A DNA stretch of 64,000 nt from CAVRXT01 sp049644285. GTDB taxonomy: Bacteria; Acidobacteriota; Terriglobia; Acidiferrales; UBA7541. The position numbers and the translations under genes were made by a program. Under the pieces are notes generated by a model that saw only the letters and a list, made by a program, of their open reading frames with translations, did not search any database and was not told the DNA's origin. Location: assembly GCA_049644285.1 (NCBI GenBank), contig JBARRP010000121.1:11400-75399 (forward strand), read 5' to 3'. How positions within the stretch are numbered: the first letter of the stretch is position 1; every line of letters begins with the position of its first letter. Of the stretch, positions 51,619 through 60,415 are shown piece by piece.

Positions 51619-51777
51619 ATGGCATCTCAACGGCAACCTCAAACCTGGGTGCGTGTGTCTCGCGACCTTGAATTCGAGGGTCTCCTCCGGCGATCAACGG
51701 AAATTCTCAAGCGGCGCCAACTCCATTCCGTCAAACCAGTGAAGATCACTCGGAGAAATCCCCTCCGACCGCTGTAA
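51619..51777 (+). CDS. Small basic protein, 52 residues
   Basis: An ATG at 51619 preceded by AAAGGAGCAAGGAAC starts a 52-residue frame: MASQRQPQTWVRVSRDLEFE, then GLLRRSTEILKRRQLHSVKP and a basic tail. It has 12 Arg/Lys and no signal peptide. The ribosome binding site is better than for most genes nearby, and no other gene fills this gap. I do not recognise it. Confidence 0.45.
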   Translation: MASQRQPQTWVRVSRDLEFEGLLRRSTEILKRRQLHSVKPVKITRRNPLRPL

Positions 51778-51869
51778 AATCACGACAAGCGTGTTCACGA
51801 AACGTGATTGCAATTTCCCAGTGTTCCGCTGGGAAGAATGCCGTGTGGAAAGATCGCAGCGCAGAGTGC

Positions 51870-53501
51870 TTATTGTCGGCCAGACCGATCGTTTGGCCGG
51901 CAAGTGCGCCTCGCTCTGTGAGATGCCTCGACCGCGGGGAGCTTGGCGTCTACGCTCGCGCCGTAGCAATGCAAAGCTCCTGATTCTGATTGCGTAATAA
52001 AGAGGAGCACACCGACGTTTGCATTCCACGTTAGCGAAGGAGCCGGAATGGTTGCGCGTCCTCCGCTAACCGTTCCGCTCGCAAGAAGATTTTCGTTAGT
52101 CAGATCATACCAACTGTACGCATAATTTCCGGAAGGAAGCTGGATTCTCGCGCTGGTGGTGTTCGGTCTCGTGGTGCCATCGTCCCAAAAGTAGACGACA
52201 TACTGGGATCCGGGATTGGCAAGGATTTGCCAATGAGAACTGGGTCCCTGAGAGACAAGAGTGTCGTATTCGTTGCCGCTGCCGTCAACTGGGGACATGA
52301 GCCACCACTGCACCTTATCAACCAAGTCGCGGAGAATCTTGAGGCGCGTGGCTACAGTCGACCAGCCCGGGTAGTCGGTGTGCGCCCCCAGGTAGATCGC
52401 ATAGTATCCTCCGGAAGTAAACCATCCCCAGGCTTCGCGCGTGTCGCCGTCGAGCAACGCGGGATCCAGAGCGTTGTTCGTGATCCAGCCGAAGGATTCG
52501 TTGGACTGCAAGATCTTATTCTTGAGCTGCGCCCCATGCAGATAGCCGGAAACGTTGTCGGGATTCTGGTCATAAAAGTGGAAATCAAGGTCATCCACAG
52601 AGGGCTGGTCCCAATAGTATTGGATGCCGGTCATGTTTTTCCCCGAAAAGTTCTGTGCATGGGCGGCAACCGGCTTCGAAGAATGCTGCTTTACGTAGTG
52701 CGCCCAATACTGCTGCCATGCATACACCTGGTCCTGGCTCGCTCCCGGTCCGGGGAATTCGTTATCAATCTCAAAGTAGACATTACTGAAGGGCCCGGTC
52801 GTGGCAATTGCTCTATCGACGAGCGCCTGCTGGTAATGGAGCAGATTGTGCCCGCTTGCCGATGTCTCGGTCCCATTCAAAGAGAAAAATTCGGGACGAT
52901 AGTAGCCGCCGCTCGCATTTGTCGTGAAGGCGTTGTTGATGTTGTATGCTTTGTTCCATGCGTTTCTGAAAGACGAAGAGTTCCACCATCCGCTGGAAGA
53001 GTTGTCGCCCGGATATGCGTCGAAAAGTGAAATTTCGACAATAATGTTTCTCGCCTGCGCCGCTTCGAGGAAGGTTCGGAGCCTTTTCCAGTAGGCGGGA
53101 TTCCACGTATCGAGATCGAAGCGATTCGTCAGCGGATCGTGTGCCCAGGGATGCAAAATGCTCGCGCCCTCGAACCAAGCGTCCAGCCAAATCCTGACCT
53201 TGTTGATGCGATATGCCTGAAGCTGGTTCAGCACGGAGACGTAGTCGGTGTTCGGATCGCCTACAAGCAGCTGCGCATCGACTCCGGCTAAATAGATGAA
53301 GCTTCCGTCGTATACCATCTCCCCGCTGCCGAGAGCCCGGTAGCTGGCGGGGTATGAGCGTGAGCAACAAAACCCAAGAGCAATAGAAAAGCGCACACAA
53401 GGAATGTGAGTGTTCCTTTTTGATCGGTATGCGAGTTTCTTCTCGTAGCGACCTCTTCCACTGTTCCTTACAGCTTTTGGATTGCGCACATCAGATTCCA
53501 T
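51870..53501 (-). CDS. Glycoside-hydrolase-like TIM-barrel protein
   Basis: 543 residues in one frame. The body has a cellulase-like barrel: YRINKVRIWLDAWFEGASIL, NIIVEISLFDAYPGD, FSNVYFEIDNEFPGPGASQD (candidate acid/base Glu before a conserved-looking Asn/Glu) and WGWFTSGGYYAIYLGAHTDY, then a small C-terminal beta domain (ARIQLPSGNYAYSWYDLTNE). The N-terminus reads RFSIALGFCCSRSYPASYRA; restoring one T to the run at 53369-53372 and removing one from the G run at 53349-53352 gives a proper signal peptide core (SIALGFLLLTLIPASYRA). The true start is uncertain; the ATG at 53501 has no ribosome binding site. Substrate unknown. Confidence 0.75.
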   Translation of the reverse strand: MESDVRNPKAVRNSGRGRYEKKLAYRSKRNTHIPCVRFSIALGFCCSRSYPASYRALGSGEMVYDGSFIYLAGVDAQLLVGDPNTDYVSVLNQLQAYRINKVRIWLDAWFEGASILHPWAHDPLTNRFDLDTWNPAYWKRLRTFLEAAQARNIIVEISLFDAYPGDNSSSGWWNSSSFRNAWNKAYNINNAFTTNASGGYYRPEFFSLNGTETSASGHNLLHYQQALVDRAIATTGPFSNVYFEIDNEFPGPGASQDQVYAWQQYWAHYVKQHSSKPVAAHAQNFSGKNMTGIQYYWDQPSVDDLDFHFYDQNPDNVSGYLHGAQLKNKILQSNESFGWITNNALDPALLDGDTREAWGWFTSGGYYAIYLGAHTDYPGWSTVATRLKILRDLVDKVQWWLMSPVDGSGNEYDTLVSQGPSSHWQILANPGSQYVVYFWDDGTTRPNTTSARIQLPSGNYAYSWYDLTNENLLASGTVSGGRATIPAPSLTWNANVGVLLFITQSESGALHCYGASVDAKLPAVEASHRARRTCRPNDRSGRQ

Positions 53502-53758
53502 TATAGATTCGCCCAGTCGTAAAACAACGCCTGCAGCAACCCACCTCGATTGGGGACGGATTTGTCTGGTGGATTTCTACGGGGATAGGATTGGCCGAGC
53601 AGACCGACTCGCAGGCCGAAGGTTACCCAGAACTCCGGGAACACAAATGCGGTTACTGACCCGAACGATGTTCCACCGGCAGACTTGACTCTCAAAGGAT
53701 GGACATCCACAGTAAATTCGATCGTTAGGAAGCACCTTGCCATAGGAAGCGCCTTGCC

Positions 53759-54586
53759 ATGAATTCTTCCCTCTCGCAAATCGAAGGCCAGACGCAGGAC
53801 GTTGGCGTCCCAGAGATTGAAGAACGTCAGCGCAAGATTGAACGGCGGAGTCTGTTAGCGTGGGGAAATGCAATCATCGTTATCCTCGGCTTGACGGCAG
53901 CAGTCGTTTCCTTGTCTGCCTCCCTGCTGTTGAACGGAACTAAGACATTTGGGGGCATCAGCCTCAGCCTGGCGGTAAGAGCGCTGGTCGGCTTGGTTCT
54001 CGCGTTCAGCGTGCACATGATTTATCAGCAAGTTTTGTTGAGGAGACTGCAACACGAATTAGCTGAGCAGCAGATCCAAGCGGAGGTTTTCCGAAGGTTG
54101 GCCATGTTCGACCCGCTGACGGGTCTTTACAACCGCCGATTCGCGGAGCAACGCCTGGGAGCAGAAATCGCCCGGTCGGAAAGGAGAGGACACTCGCTCA
54201 CTATGGTTTTGCTGGACCTCAATGATTTTAAGCAGATCAACGATTGTTATGGCCACTCGGTCGGCGACTTGGTATTGAAGGAATTTGCGCAGCGCTTGAA
54301 CAGGTCAACTCGGGGATCGGACTTGGCCGTGCGCCTGGGTGGCGACGAGTTCATGTTGCTACTGGTTGATTGCAATATCAGCCAGCTTCAGCGCGTTCTG
54401 GTTCGACTGAAACCGTTTGAGATAGAAATCCGGGACACGAGGCTTCCCATTACATTTGCAATCGGATGGAAAGAGTATGCCCCCGGTGACAAGCCCGCCG
54501 ACTTACTCAACGGAGCGGACCGCCAGCTCTACCTGAATAAACTCGCCATGAAGCAAACGAGGCAGCCGGTCCCGGCAGCGACCTAA
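53759..54586 (+). CDS. Membrane-bound diguanylate cyclase
   Basis: 275 residues. Two N-terminal membrane helices (NAIIVILGLTAAVVSLSASL and LAVRALVGLVLAFSVHMIYQ) precede a GGDEF domain (about residues 115-265): FDPLTGLYNRRFAEQRLG, DLNDFKQINDCYGHSVGDLV, and VRLGGDEFMLLLVD. The inhibitory RxxD site (RGSD) lies five residues before GGDEF, so product inhibition is expected. It makes c-di-GMP from two GTP. No periplasmic sensor domain separates the helices. PilZ-type proteins elsewhere in the window are possible readers. Confidence 0.93.
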   Translation: MNSSLSQIEGQTQDVGVPEIEERQRKIERRSLLAWGNAIIVILGLTAAVVSLSASLLLNGTKTFGGISLSLAVRALVGLVLAFSVHMIYQQVLLRRLQHELAEQQIQAEVFRRLAMFDPLTGLYNRRFAEQRLGAEIARSERRGHSLTMVLLDLNDFKQINDCYGHSVGDLVLKEFAQRLNRSTRGSDLAVRLGGDEFMLLLVDCNISQLQRVLVRLKPFEIEIRDTRLPITFAIGWKEYAPGDKPADLLNGADRQLYLNKLAMKQTRQPVPAAT

Positions 54587-54833
54587 CACACGGAACGGTG
54601 CGTTATACGTCCGCTCCTCGCTGCGTGTTGGCTGAAAAGCACCAGCGCCGCTCGAAAACCACCATCGGTCCCCGTAATCCGGGAATACCGTCACTCCAAG
54701 CTGCGTCGAGCATCCTATTGAAAACAGGCATCTTCCGAAATACTGGAAAGCGGGCGCCGTTTGGCAATTCTTCTGCACCATCCGAAGGCAGTTGTTTGAA
54801 GTACGGTTTACGGATTTGGAAAGAGGCGCTCAA

Positions 54834-55274
54834 ATGCGATACCTAAGAGTTCTGGCTTTAATTGGCACGTGCTTGGTTTCGGCACCTTTCGCACACGCAC
54901 AAAGAGTTGTGGTCGGCGTTGGAGTCGGCCCAGCTTACGTTGGTCCAGCCCCGGTGTGCGCCTACGGCTACTATGGATATTACCCGTACGCGTGCGCGCC
55001 TTACGGCTACTACGGTCCCAGTTGGTTCTCCGGCGGTGTCTTCATCGGTGGAGGCCCGTGGTTTCACGGTTTTTATGGGCGCCCTGGCTTTTACGGTCGT
55101 CCTGGCTTCCGGCCCGGCTTTGTTGCTCGCGGACCCGTCTTCGTCGGGCGCGGCGACTTCGTTCATAGCGGCGTAGTCGGACACAGACCGGTTGGCGGTG
55201 GCTTCCATGGCGGAGGTTACGTGGGCGTTGGATTCCACGGCGGAGGCGGCTTCCACAGTGGCGGACGCAGGTAA
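54834..55274 (+). CDS. Secreted Gly/Tyr/His-rich low-complexity protein
   Basis: 146 residues from the ATG at 54834 with AGAGG upstream. A signal peptide (MRYLRVLALIGTCLVSAPFA, cleaved near AHAQ) precedes a low-complexity region: VCAYGYYGYYPYACAPYGYY with two Cys, then repeats of Gly-Arg-Pro-Gly-Phe (FYGRPGFYGRPGFRPGF) and a Gly-His tail (GGGFHGGGYVGVGFHGGGGF). It is a small surface or matrix protein of a type common in soil bacteria. It is followed by a good terminator, so it is a single-gene unit. Confidence 0.75.
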   Translation: MRYLRVLALIGTCLVSAPFAHAQRVVVGVGVGPAYVGPAPVCAYGYYGYYPYACAPYGYYGPSWFSGGVFIGGGPWFHGFYGRPGFYGRPGFRPGFVARGPVFVGRGDFVHSGVVGHRPVGGGFHGGGYVGVGFHGGGGFHSGGRR

Positions 55275-55298
55275 ATTCCACCGCAATTGAAGACCTCG

Positions 55299-55340
55299 AA
55301 CCGGCCGGCAGCACTCACTGTCGGCCGGTTTCCTTTTTTA
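55299..55340 (+). terminator. Rho-independent terminator of the Gly-rich protein gene
   Basis: AACCGGCCG and CAG pair with CTG and CGGCCGGTT (one unpaired base each side, short loop), followed by TCCTTTTTT. It begins 24 bases after the stop at 55274. Confidence 0.8.
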
Positions 55341-55587
55341 TATCGGAAGCCCTCAACGAGGACCATCTTGAGACAGAGGCGCTCGCCCGCAGGTCGCGAT
55401 TGTGCCTGGATCACGGCGCACTCGGAGACAATCCAGTTGGACCGGGAAATGGACATGGTCGCGTGAAAACGATGAGTTTTCGGACCGGTCCGGCGCGAAA
55501 GGGAACCCTTTTGGCGCGCACGGGTGCACCGTAGGCTGGCAAAGTGTATATTGCTCGAGTCGAAGGGCCCGCAGCATTACTTGAGCA

Positions 55588-56622
55588 GTGAAGAATGCGG
55601 ATCGCAAAGTGACGGAAACAACCTCAAGCGCGCAACGATTCAAGGTGGCGGTGGTGCAGGCGGCCCCCGTTGTTTTCGATCGCGAGCGCACGCTGGAGAA
55701 GGTTGACGCGCTGGCGGGCGAGGCGGCGCGCAAGGGTGCGCGGCTGGCGGTTTTTCCCGAGGCGTTTGTTTCGGCGTATCCGCGGGGGCTCGACTTCGGC
55801 GCGGTGGTGGGCTCGCGCTCCGACGAGGGCCGGGAAGACTTTCGCCGCTACTGGGAAAGCAGCGTGGATGTCCCCGGTCCGTCGGTTGATGCGCTCGGCC
55901 GGACGGCGCAAAGCAACAGCATCTACCTGGTCATCGGAGTCGTGGAACGGGATCGGGGCACGCTCTACTGCAGCGTGTTGTTCTTCGCGCCGGATGGCAG
56001 CTGCCTCGGCAAGCACCGGAAAATCATGCCGACGGCTTCCGAGCGGCTGGTGTGGGGGTTTGGCGATGGCTCGACGATGCCGGTGTTCGACACGCCGCTC
56101 GGAAAGCTGGGCGCGGTGATCTGTTGGGAGAATTATCTGCCGTTGATGCGGGCAGCGATGTACGCGAAGGGGATCGAAATTTATTGCGCGCCCACCGCCG
56201 ACGCGCGCGACTCGTGGATCGCCTCGATGCGCCACATCGCGGTCGAGGGAAGGTGCTTCGTGCTCTCTTGCAACCAATTCAACCGCCGGCGCGACTTTCC
56301 GGCCGATTATCGTTCGGTTTTTGGCAACGATCCCGACACCATCGTGACGCGCGGCGGAAGCTGCATCGTCGATCCCTTCGGCAATTTTCTAGCTGGTCCT
56401 GACATGGAGGGCGAAACGATTCTGGTCGGGGAAATCGATCGCGCGCAGATCGTCCGCGGCAAATTCGACCTGGATGTCGCCGGCCATTATGCCCGACCGG
56501 ATATCTTCGAGCTTCACGTGGACGAGCGGGCGAAACAGCCGGTGACCACTCACGGCGCCGAGGCAGGTGGCAAGGAAGAACCAACAGGTCAGCCTGACCG
56601 CCATGCCGCTGCCGCTGAATGA
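55588..56622 (+). CDS. Nitrilase-family carbon-nitrogen hydrolase
   Basis: 344 residues from a GTG at 55588; starts at 55609 (GTG) are possible. The catalytic triad is visible: Glu in LAVFPEAFVSAYPRG, Lys in LGKHRKIMPTASERLVWGFG and Cys in GAVICWENYLPLMRAAMYAK. The long YxRGLDFG and MPT-x-x-ERLVWG features are those of true nitrilases acting on aliphatic or aromatic nitriles. The C-terminal ~30 residues are low complexity. It is cytosolic. It ends one base before the tRNA-Gln fragment. Confidence 0.92.
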   Translation: MKNADRKVTETTSSAQRFKVAVVQAAPVVFDRERTLEKVDALAGEAARKGARLAVFPEAFVSAYPRGLDFGAVVGSRSDEGREDFRRYWESSVDVPGPSVDALGRTAQSNSIYLVIGVVERDRGTLYCSVLFFAPDGSCLGKHRKIMPTASERLVWGFGDGSTMPVFDTPLGKLGAVICWENYLPLMRAAMYAKGIEIYCAPTADARDSWIASMRHIAVEGRCFVLSCNQFNRRRDFPADYRSVFGNDPDTIVTRGGSCIVDPFGNFLAGPDMEGETILVGEIDRAQIVRGKFDLDVAGHYARPDIFELHVDERAKQPVTTHGAEAGGKEEPTGQPDRHAAAAE

Positions 56623-56623
56623 A

Positions 56624-56672
56624 TGGCTCCGGGGCCTGGACTCGAACCAGGATAGCCAGATCCAAAGTCTGT
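56624..56672 (-). other. 3' half of a tRNA-Gln (TTG) gene, probable attachment site
   Basis: Minus strand: an anticodon arm with loop CTTTGGA (anticodon TTG), variable GCTAT, a perfect T arm CCTGG-TTCGAGT-CCAGG, the 3' acceptor strand CCCCGGA, then G and an encoded CCA. Upstream of the anticodon arm there is no D arm or 5' acceptor strand, so only positions ~27-76 are present. Integrases of tRNA-targeting elements duplicate exactly this part. The host side is the 3' side (nitrilase), so the inserted DNA lies to the right. Confidence 0.8.
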
Positions 56673-56680
56673 AGAGAATC

Positions 56681-56776
56681 TTAGATGATGTTGATTCGTC
56701 TAGCCTTTTCCTGTGTCCTAGTGCTTGTTAGTTGTGGGTTTTCGGTTGTAATTGTTCCCAACTTGTTCCCAACCCC
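56681..56776 (-). pseudogene. C-terminal tail of an integrase-like frame
   Basis: Right beside the tRNA fragment, a minus-strand frame reads GVGNKLGTITTENPQLTSTR then TQEKARRINII and stops, preceded by an in-frame TAG. Tails with repeated VGN/LGT motifs are known at the C-terminus of tyrosine recombinases inserted next to tRNA genes. The catalytic domain is missing. Identification rests mainly on context. Confidence 0.45.
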
Positions 56777-56848
56777 CTAAAGTGGCACAACTTTTTTGGG
56801 CACAGCTTCCGCTTTCGTAAGCGCGTTCTTGCATCTCCTGCAACGCTG

Positions 56849-57229
56849 AAACTGGACCTCGTGATCTTGGACCTGGCCATGCCAAAGATGAATGGCCTGC
56901 AAGCGGCGCGCACAATCCACACGGGTGCCCCTAAAATGCCGATGCTTCTCTTCACGCTGGTCGAGGTCGGCGAGGCGTTGGCGCAACAAGCCCGCGACGT
57001 GGGATTTCAGGGAGCGCTGTCAAAAGAAGCAGGGGTGTTCGCTCTCTCGCAGGTTGTCGAAGCACTGCTCCAGGGCAAGACTTTTTTCCTTTCTGCTCCA
57101 ATGACTCCCGAAGCTCTCGCATCGGACGCGAAGGAAGAGACAATCATGTCAGCACTGCTCGGCCACGATACAGCACCACTCACAGCCTTCCCGTCAAGAT
57201 TCGTCCGTTCGCCCGGCTGCACGGGTTGA
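56849..57229 (+). pseudogene. Receiver-domain response regulator lacking its N-terminus
   Basis: The frame contains the phosphorylation strand LDLVILDLAMPKMNGLQAAR, the PMLLFTLVEVGEALAQQARD region and the conserved-Lys segment FQGALSKEAG, followed by a short tail. The first beta strand and acidic pair before the phospho-Asp strand are missing; upstream sequence in frame (FGHSFRFRKRVLASPATLK) is not receiver-like. No start codon or ribosome binding site fits. The break lies within ~70 bases of the integrase tail, so it probably marks the insertion boundary. Confidence 0.7.
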
Positions 57230-58020
57230 ATGTCTTTGCTTATCACAGTTGACCCCACGACCTCCCGGAGACCGAATCGACACCATAAGAGTGCAGATTC
57301 GTCGAGGACTGAAAAACAGATCTCAGCTCGCCGATAATGGCGGCCTGTTCGTACTGTAGTTCAGCGCTTAGAGCAATTTCGCGCAAGCCTTTTCGGCACC
57401 ACGAGGGCTGTGCGTCCGCTCGGGCGGCTTCTAACACTCCCTTGTGTCAAGCCAATAAGTTGAGGTTCCCAGCCATTTGAATCGCGAGCAAAACTACATG
57501 ATCCCACCGAGGAATTTCTTTCGGGGAGACCGCCAAATAGTCTCGCTGTCTGTAGCGCTAAGCTAGTGTTTACACCGCCTGATCACCCACAGTGGTTTGG
57601 GGCTTGGCACGCCCATCAAGCGAAGAAAGACATGCTGTTCGTGCTTCCTGGCGAGAGCAATCGATGATAGTGCGCGATCATCCAAAACGCGGAAATATCT
57701 GCGACACCCTTCTTGCTTTCGACCTGGTCTGCGACTCGCAAGGTCACGCAAAGCCAAAGACTGAAGCTGCCCGCCGAACGGATCGAAACGGGTGTCTGCG
57801 GGAAGAATTTTCCCGGTTTAGTACCAGAAGATGGTACGGCCAAAATTACCTAGACATTAGGCCAAGTTGCGGTCCGCAAAGTGTTTGTGTGAAAAGTCCC
57901 TTCTTGGCAGCATTATTGCCCTTCCCCATCGTGAAAATCAACGACTGACCGAACCACGGTCGGGGGTGACCCATAGGCTATTTCGACTTCCCAATTTCTG
58001 ACTGACGAGGGAGATGAGCC
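57230..58020. other. Gene-poor stretch inside the putative island
   Basis: About 790 bases without a supported gene. Short frames (for example 57592-57948 on plus and 57243-57437 on minus) lack ribosome binding sites and familiar content. The base composition is slightly more AT-rich than the flanking genes. No RNA or repeat was recognised. Confidence 0.4.
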
Positions 58021-58413
58021 ATGAACAGGAAAGCCCGCATTCAGAATCCTGCCATCAGACTTCGAGTTTCAAATTGGCTACGCATCCGTCGAAGACAGCT
58101 GCGTGAGAGAAACATCGAGGCCCGCCTCAAAGACGTAGAAAATAGCGTCGCGAATTTGGGTGCCGGCGCATACCTTACCTGGCTGACAGACTCAACCCGC
58201 ATGTGCGAAGTCACGGAAGAACTGCGCGCAAAGGTGGAAGCTGTACATTGGATGCTTCGAGTCGCGCAACATTTCAGTGGTCCGAAACCAGAAGCAATTT
58301 TGGCAGCCGCGGAGGAATCTCTCGATGATCTTGATAAGGCGGTCGGATCAGAAATGCACTCCTCCTCGATTCCTTCCGAGCCCGCATGCAGCGGCTTACT
58401 ATGCACTTCATGA
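58021..58413 (+). CDS. Hypothetical helical protein
   Basis: 130 residues; GAGGGAGATGAG lies upstream of the ATG at 58021. The N-terminus is strongly basic (MNRKARIQNPAIRLRVSNWL, RIRRRQLRERNIEARLK), followed by amphipathic helices (VTEELRAKVEAVHWMLRVAQ, AILAAAEESLDDLDKAVG). There is no membrane segment. I do not recognise a family. Confidence 0.5.
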   Translation: MNRKARIQNPAIRLRVSNWLRIRRRQLRERNIEARLKDVENSVANLGAGAYLTWLTDSTRMCEVTEELRAKVEAVHWMLRVAQHFSGPKPEAILAAAEESLDDLDKAVGSEMHSSSIPSEPACSGLLCTS

Positions 58414-58558
58414 GAGGCAAAGCCGGATAGGACGCCGCCATCGGTTACATTTGCTCCCACATTCATCTACTCTGTGCTTCAAGTCACTCGATAACCAACC
58501 GCTCCGGGGGCCATTTCAAGACCGTGGCTCTCTGGGCCTGACAATCAAGGAGGCTGAC

Positions 58559-58885
58559 ATGTTCGCTCGACATATGTCCATACATCTAAAGCCGGATCGT
58601 GTAGCTGAGTTCACCAGAACGATAGAGCAGGAAGTCATTCCCTTGCTTCGAAAGCAAAAAGGCTTCCGGGACGAAATCACATTGATCGTTCCGGAAGGAA
58701 CAGAAGCGATTGGCATCAGTTTTTGGGATCAAAAAGAAAACGCAGAAGCATATAGCGGTAGGGCCTACTCGGAAGTGATGGAAGTCCTGACGAAGGTGCT
58801 CGACGGTACCCCTCAGGTTCGGACCTACGAAGTTGCCAACTCGACCTTCCACAACCTAGCCGCCGGCACCGCAGCCCGAGGCTGA
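58559..58885 (+). CDS. ABM-like ferredoxin-fold small protein
   Basis: 108 residues from the ATG at 58559 with AAGGAGG six bases upstream. The sequence MFARHMSIHLKPDRVAEFTR, EVIPLLRKQKGFRDEITLIV and AIGISFWDQKENAEAYSGRA matches the antibiotic-biosynthesis-monooxygenase-like dimeric alpha/beta fold (GFxxE, ISxWDxxENAEAY). Function unknown; relatives are often stress or heme-related monooxygenases. Confidence 0.8.
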   Translation: MFARHMSIHLKPDRVAEFTRTIEQEVIPLLRKQKGFRDEITLIVPEGTEAIGISFWDQKENAEAYSGRAYSEVMEVLTKVLDGTPQVRTYEVANSTFHNLAAGTAARG

Positions 58886-58952
58886 TCTTCTCGTGCGGTG
58901 GGGGTGCCAGATCTGCCCCCTGCCTTGCTTCGGATGTATCTGGTGTCAAAAC

Positions 58953-59434
58953 CTAGAAGTTCTCGACCTCGCAGTTTGAATCCCAGAAATCCTCACAATC
59001 ACCGACTGGAATGGGAATTTGGCACTCGATCGAAGCGCCGTGCAAGCTTACTTCCAGAGTTGTTGTCCAATCTCGGCCGGGCGCCTGATATTGAAGTCTC
59101 AATGGCACAGAGACTCGTTTTCGGGACTGCGCCGCAAACCCTTCGTCAGCTTGGCCACACACATCAGGATGTCAAGCAACTGCGCCTGTTCCGTTCCATT
59201 CAGATCTTTGGCACCCAAACCGAGGGTTGCCGCCTGGTCAGCGATCTGGGTTAAGGTCACCATCACTGCGTCCACAGGCATTGAGTTCCAGTGTTCCTTC
59301 GTCCTGAGCTGATCAGCGCATTCGTCAAGTTGACTGTAGCAGCGCGAGATGAAGTGTCCTCGACACAGACCGTGCCCCTGAAAACACGCGCTACCGGGCT
59401 TACCACAGGCTGGCACAGCGCACAAATGAGCCAT
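58953..59434 (-). pseudogene. Zinc-binding/PilZ protein with a frameshift
   Basis: The first frame (59099-59434) starts MAHLCAVPACGKPGSACFQG and has a Cys/His cluster (LCRGHFISRCY), then a helical block ADQAATLGLGAKDLNGTEQA and QLLDILMCVAKLTKGLRRSP before running out. The next frame continues RKRVSVPLRLQYQAPGRDWT and TTLEVSLHGASIECQIPIPV, a PilZ domain start. One C added to the CCC at 59123-59125 would join them. The PilZ part stops early at 58953, so the protein is also shortened at the C-terminus. Confidence 0.65.
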
Positions 59435-59793
59435 GATCGCACTCGCGTGGGATCCGGAGACTAGCGCAATTTCGGTTTCGGAACGACAGTGCTCGGGTTT
59501 TCCTCAGCTTGGAAGGAATCACTTCATTGTAAGTGAGGCAAGCCGACCAACGACATGGGTCATAACTACCGCAAAACGATCAGCTTCGTTCATGTCTTTT
59601 CCCGTTGTTGTAGTTCCCGATGCAACGCCTCTTTTGCGGACGAAAGCAATTAGGAATCCATCGGCCAGGATTCGATTCTATGGCGGATGGCGGCCAGCCC
59701 GTATACTGCTTCGATTGTTGCAGCCCTCGTTGAGCGCGAGGTGGAGCGGGCGCGTGGACGCGAGCATGGCAAGGACATCTCTGCCCGCAAGCC

Positions 59794-60036
59794 ATGAAAA
59801 GTAGCGATGTTACAGTTTGCCTTGAATCTGACAACACTCAGCCAGAGAACCCAAACGCCAGCCGCAAAGACTCAAGGCAAAGTGAACCCGAGAAGGTCGC
59901 GCGAATCGACCGAAAAGAGACGGGGCATGAAACCTCGATCGCCTCTGGCGCAAAGCTGGGCGAACAGACCCTACATCAAGAGCAGATAAGGGCAGCTGAG
60001 AAGGAAATTAACGAGCAGCTCGCTCAAAGGAACTGA
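59794..60036 (+). CDS. Hypothetical small hydrophilic protein
   Basis: 80 residues, very polar (VTVCLESDNTQPENPNASRK, AEKEINEQLAQRN at the end), without a good ribosome binding site or known family. It is kept only as a possible gene because it fills an otherwise empty plus-strand gap. Confidence 0.3.
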   Translation: MKSSDVTVCLESDNTQPENPNASRKDSRQSEPEKVARIDRKETGHETSIASGAKLGEQTLHQEQIRAAEKEINEQLAQRN

Positions 60037-60415
60037 CTACCGGGACCCGATTCTTTACCCGATCAGAGAAATAAACTCCACCACAGCGATATTTCATATG
60101 CAGCGAATGTGTTCCCCTTGAAATCATCGGCGAATGAAAGCCGAGGAAACCATCAGTTTCGAGGGCTTCCGTTGGGTTTGGGCTTGGCCCCAGCGTCAAA
60201 GTTGGTGCCGCGTGGAATTAGCAAAACGGCGACTTTGAAATGGGGCGTAACCGGAGTTTTTGGGGGAATCGCAGGAGTCCGGCAAGCAATGACGTCTTCT
60301 CGAACGCGACCTCAAACTTGAACCAAACGCAAGACATACGACTACCGGCATCTCAATACTCTGATGGACGCGCGGAAACTAGCGGCTCTTCTTGGCGTTA
60401 GCTCAGTCGGAACCG
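60037..60415. other. Non-coding stretch
   Basis: No gene, repeat or RNA recognised. Frames on both strands are short and lack translation signals. Confidence 0.35.

Noticed and set aside
57592..57948. 118-codon plus-strand frame in the island
   Set aside because: No ribosome binding site, start inside AT-rich sequence, no similarity that I can recognise.
59433..59804. 123-codon plus-strand frame after the zinc/PilZ gene
   Set aside because: Composition and lack of a ribosome binding site argue against it; it begins in the promoter region of the minus-strand gene.
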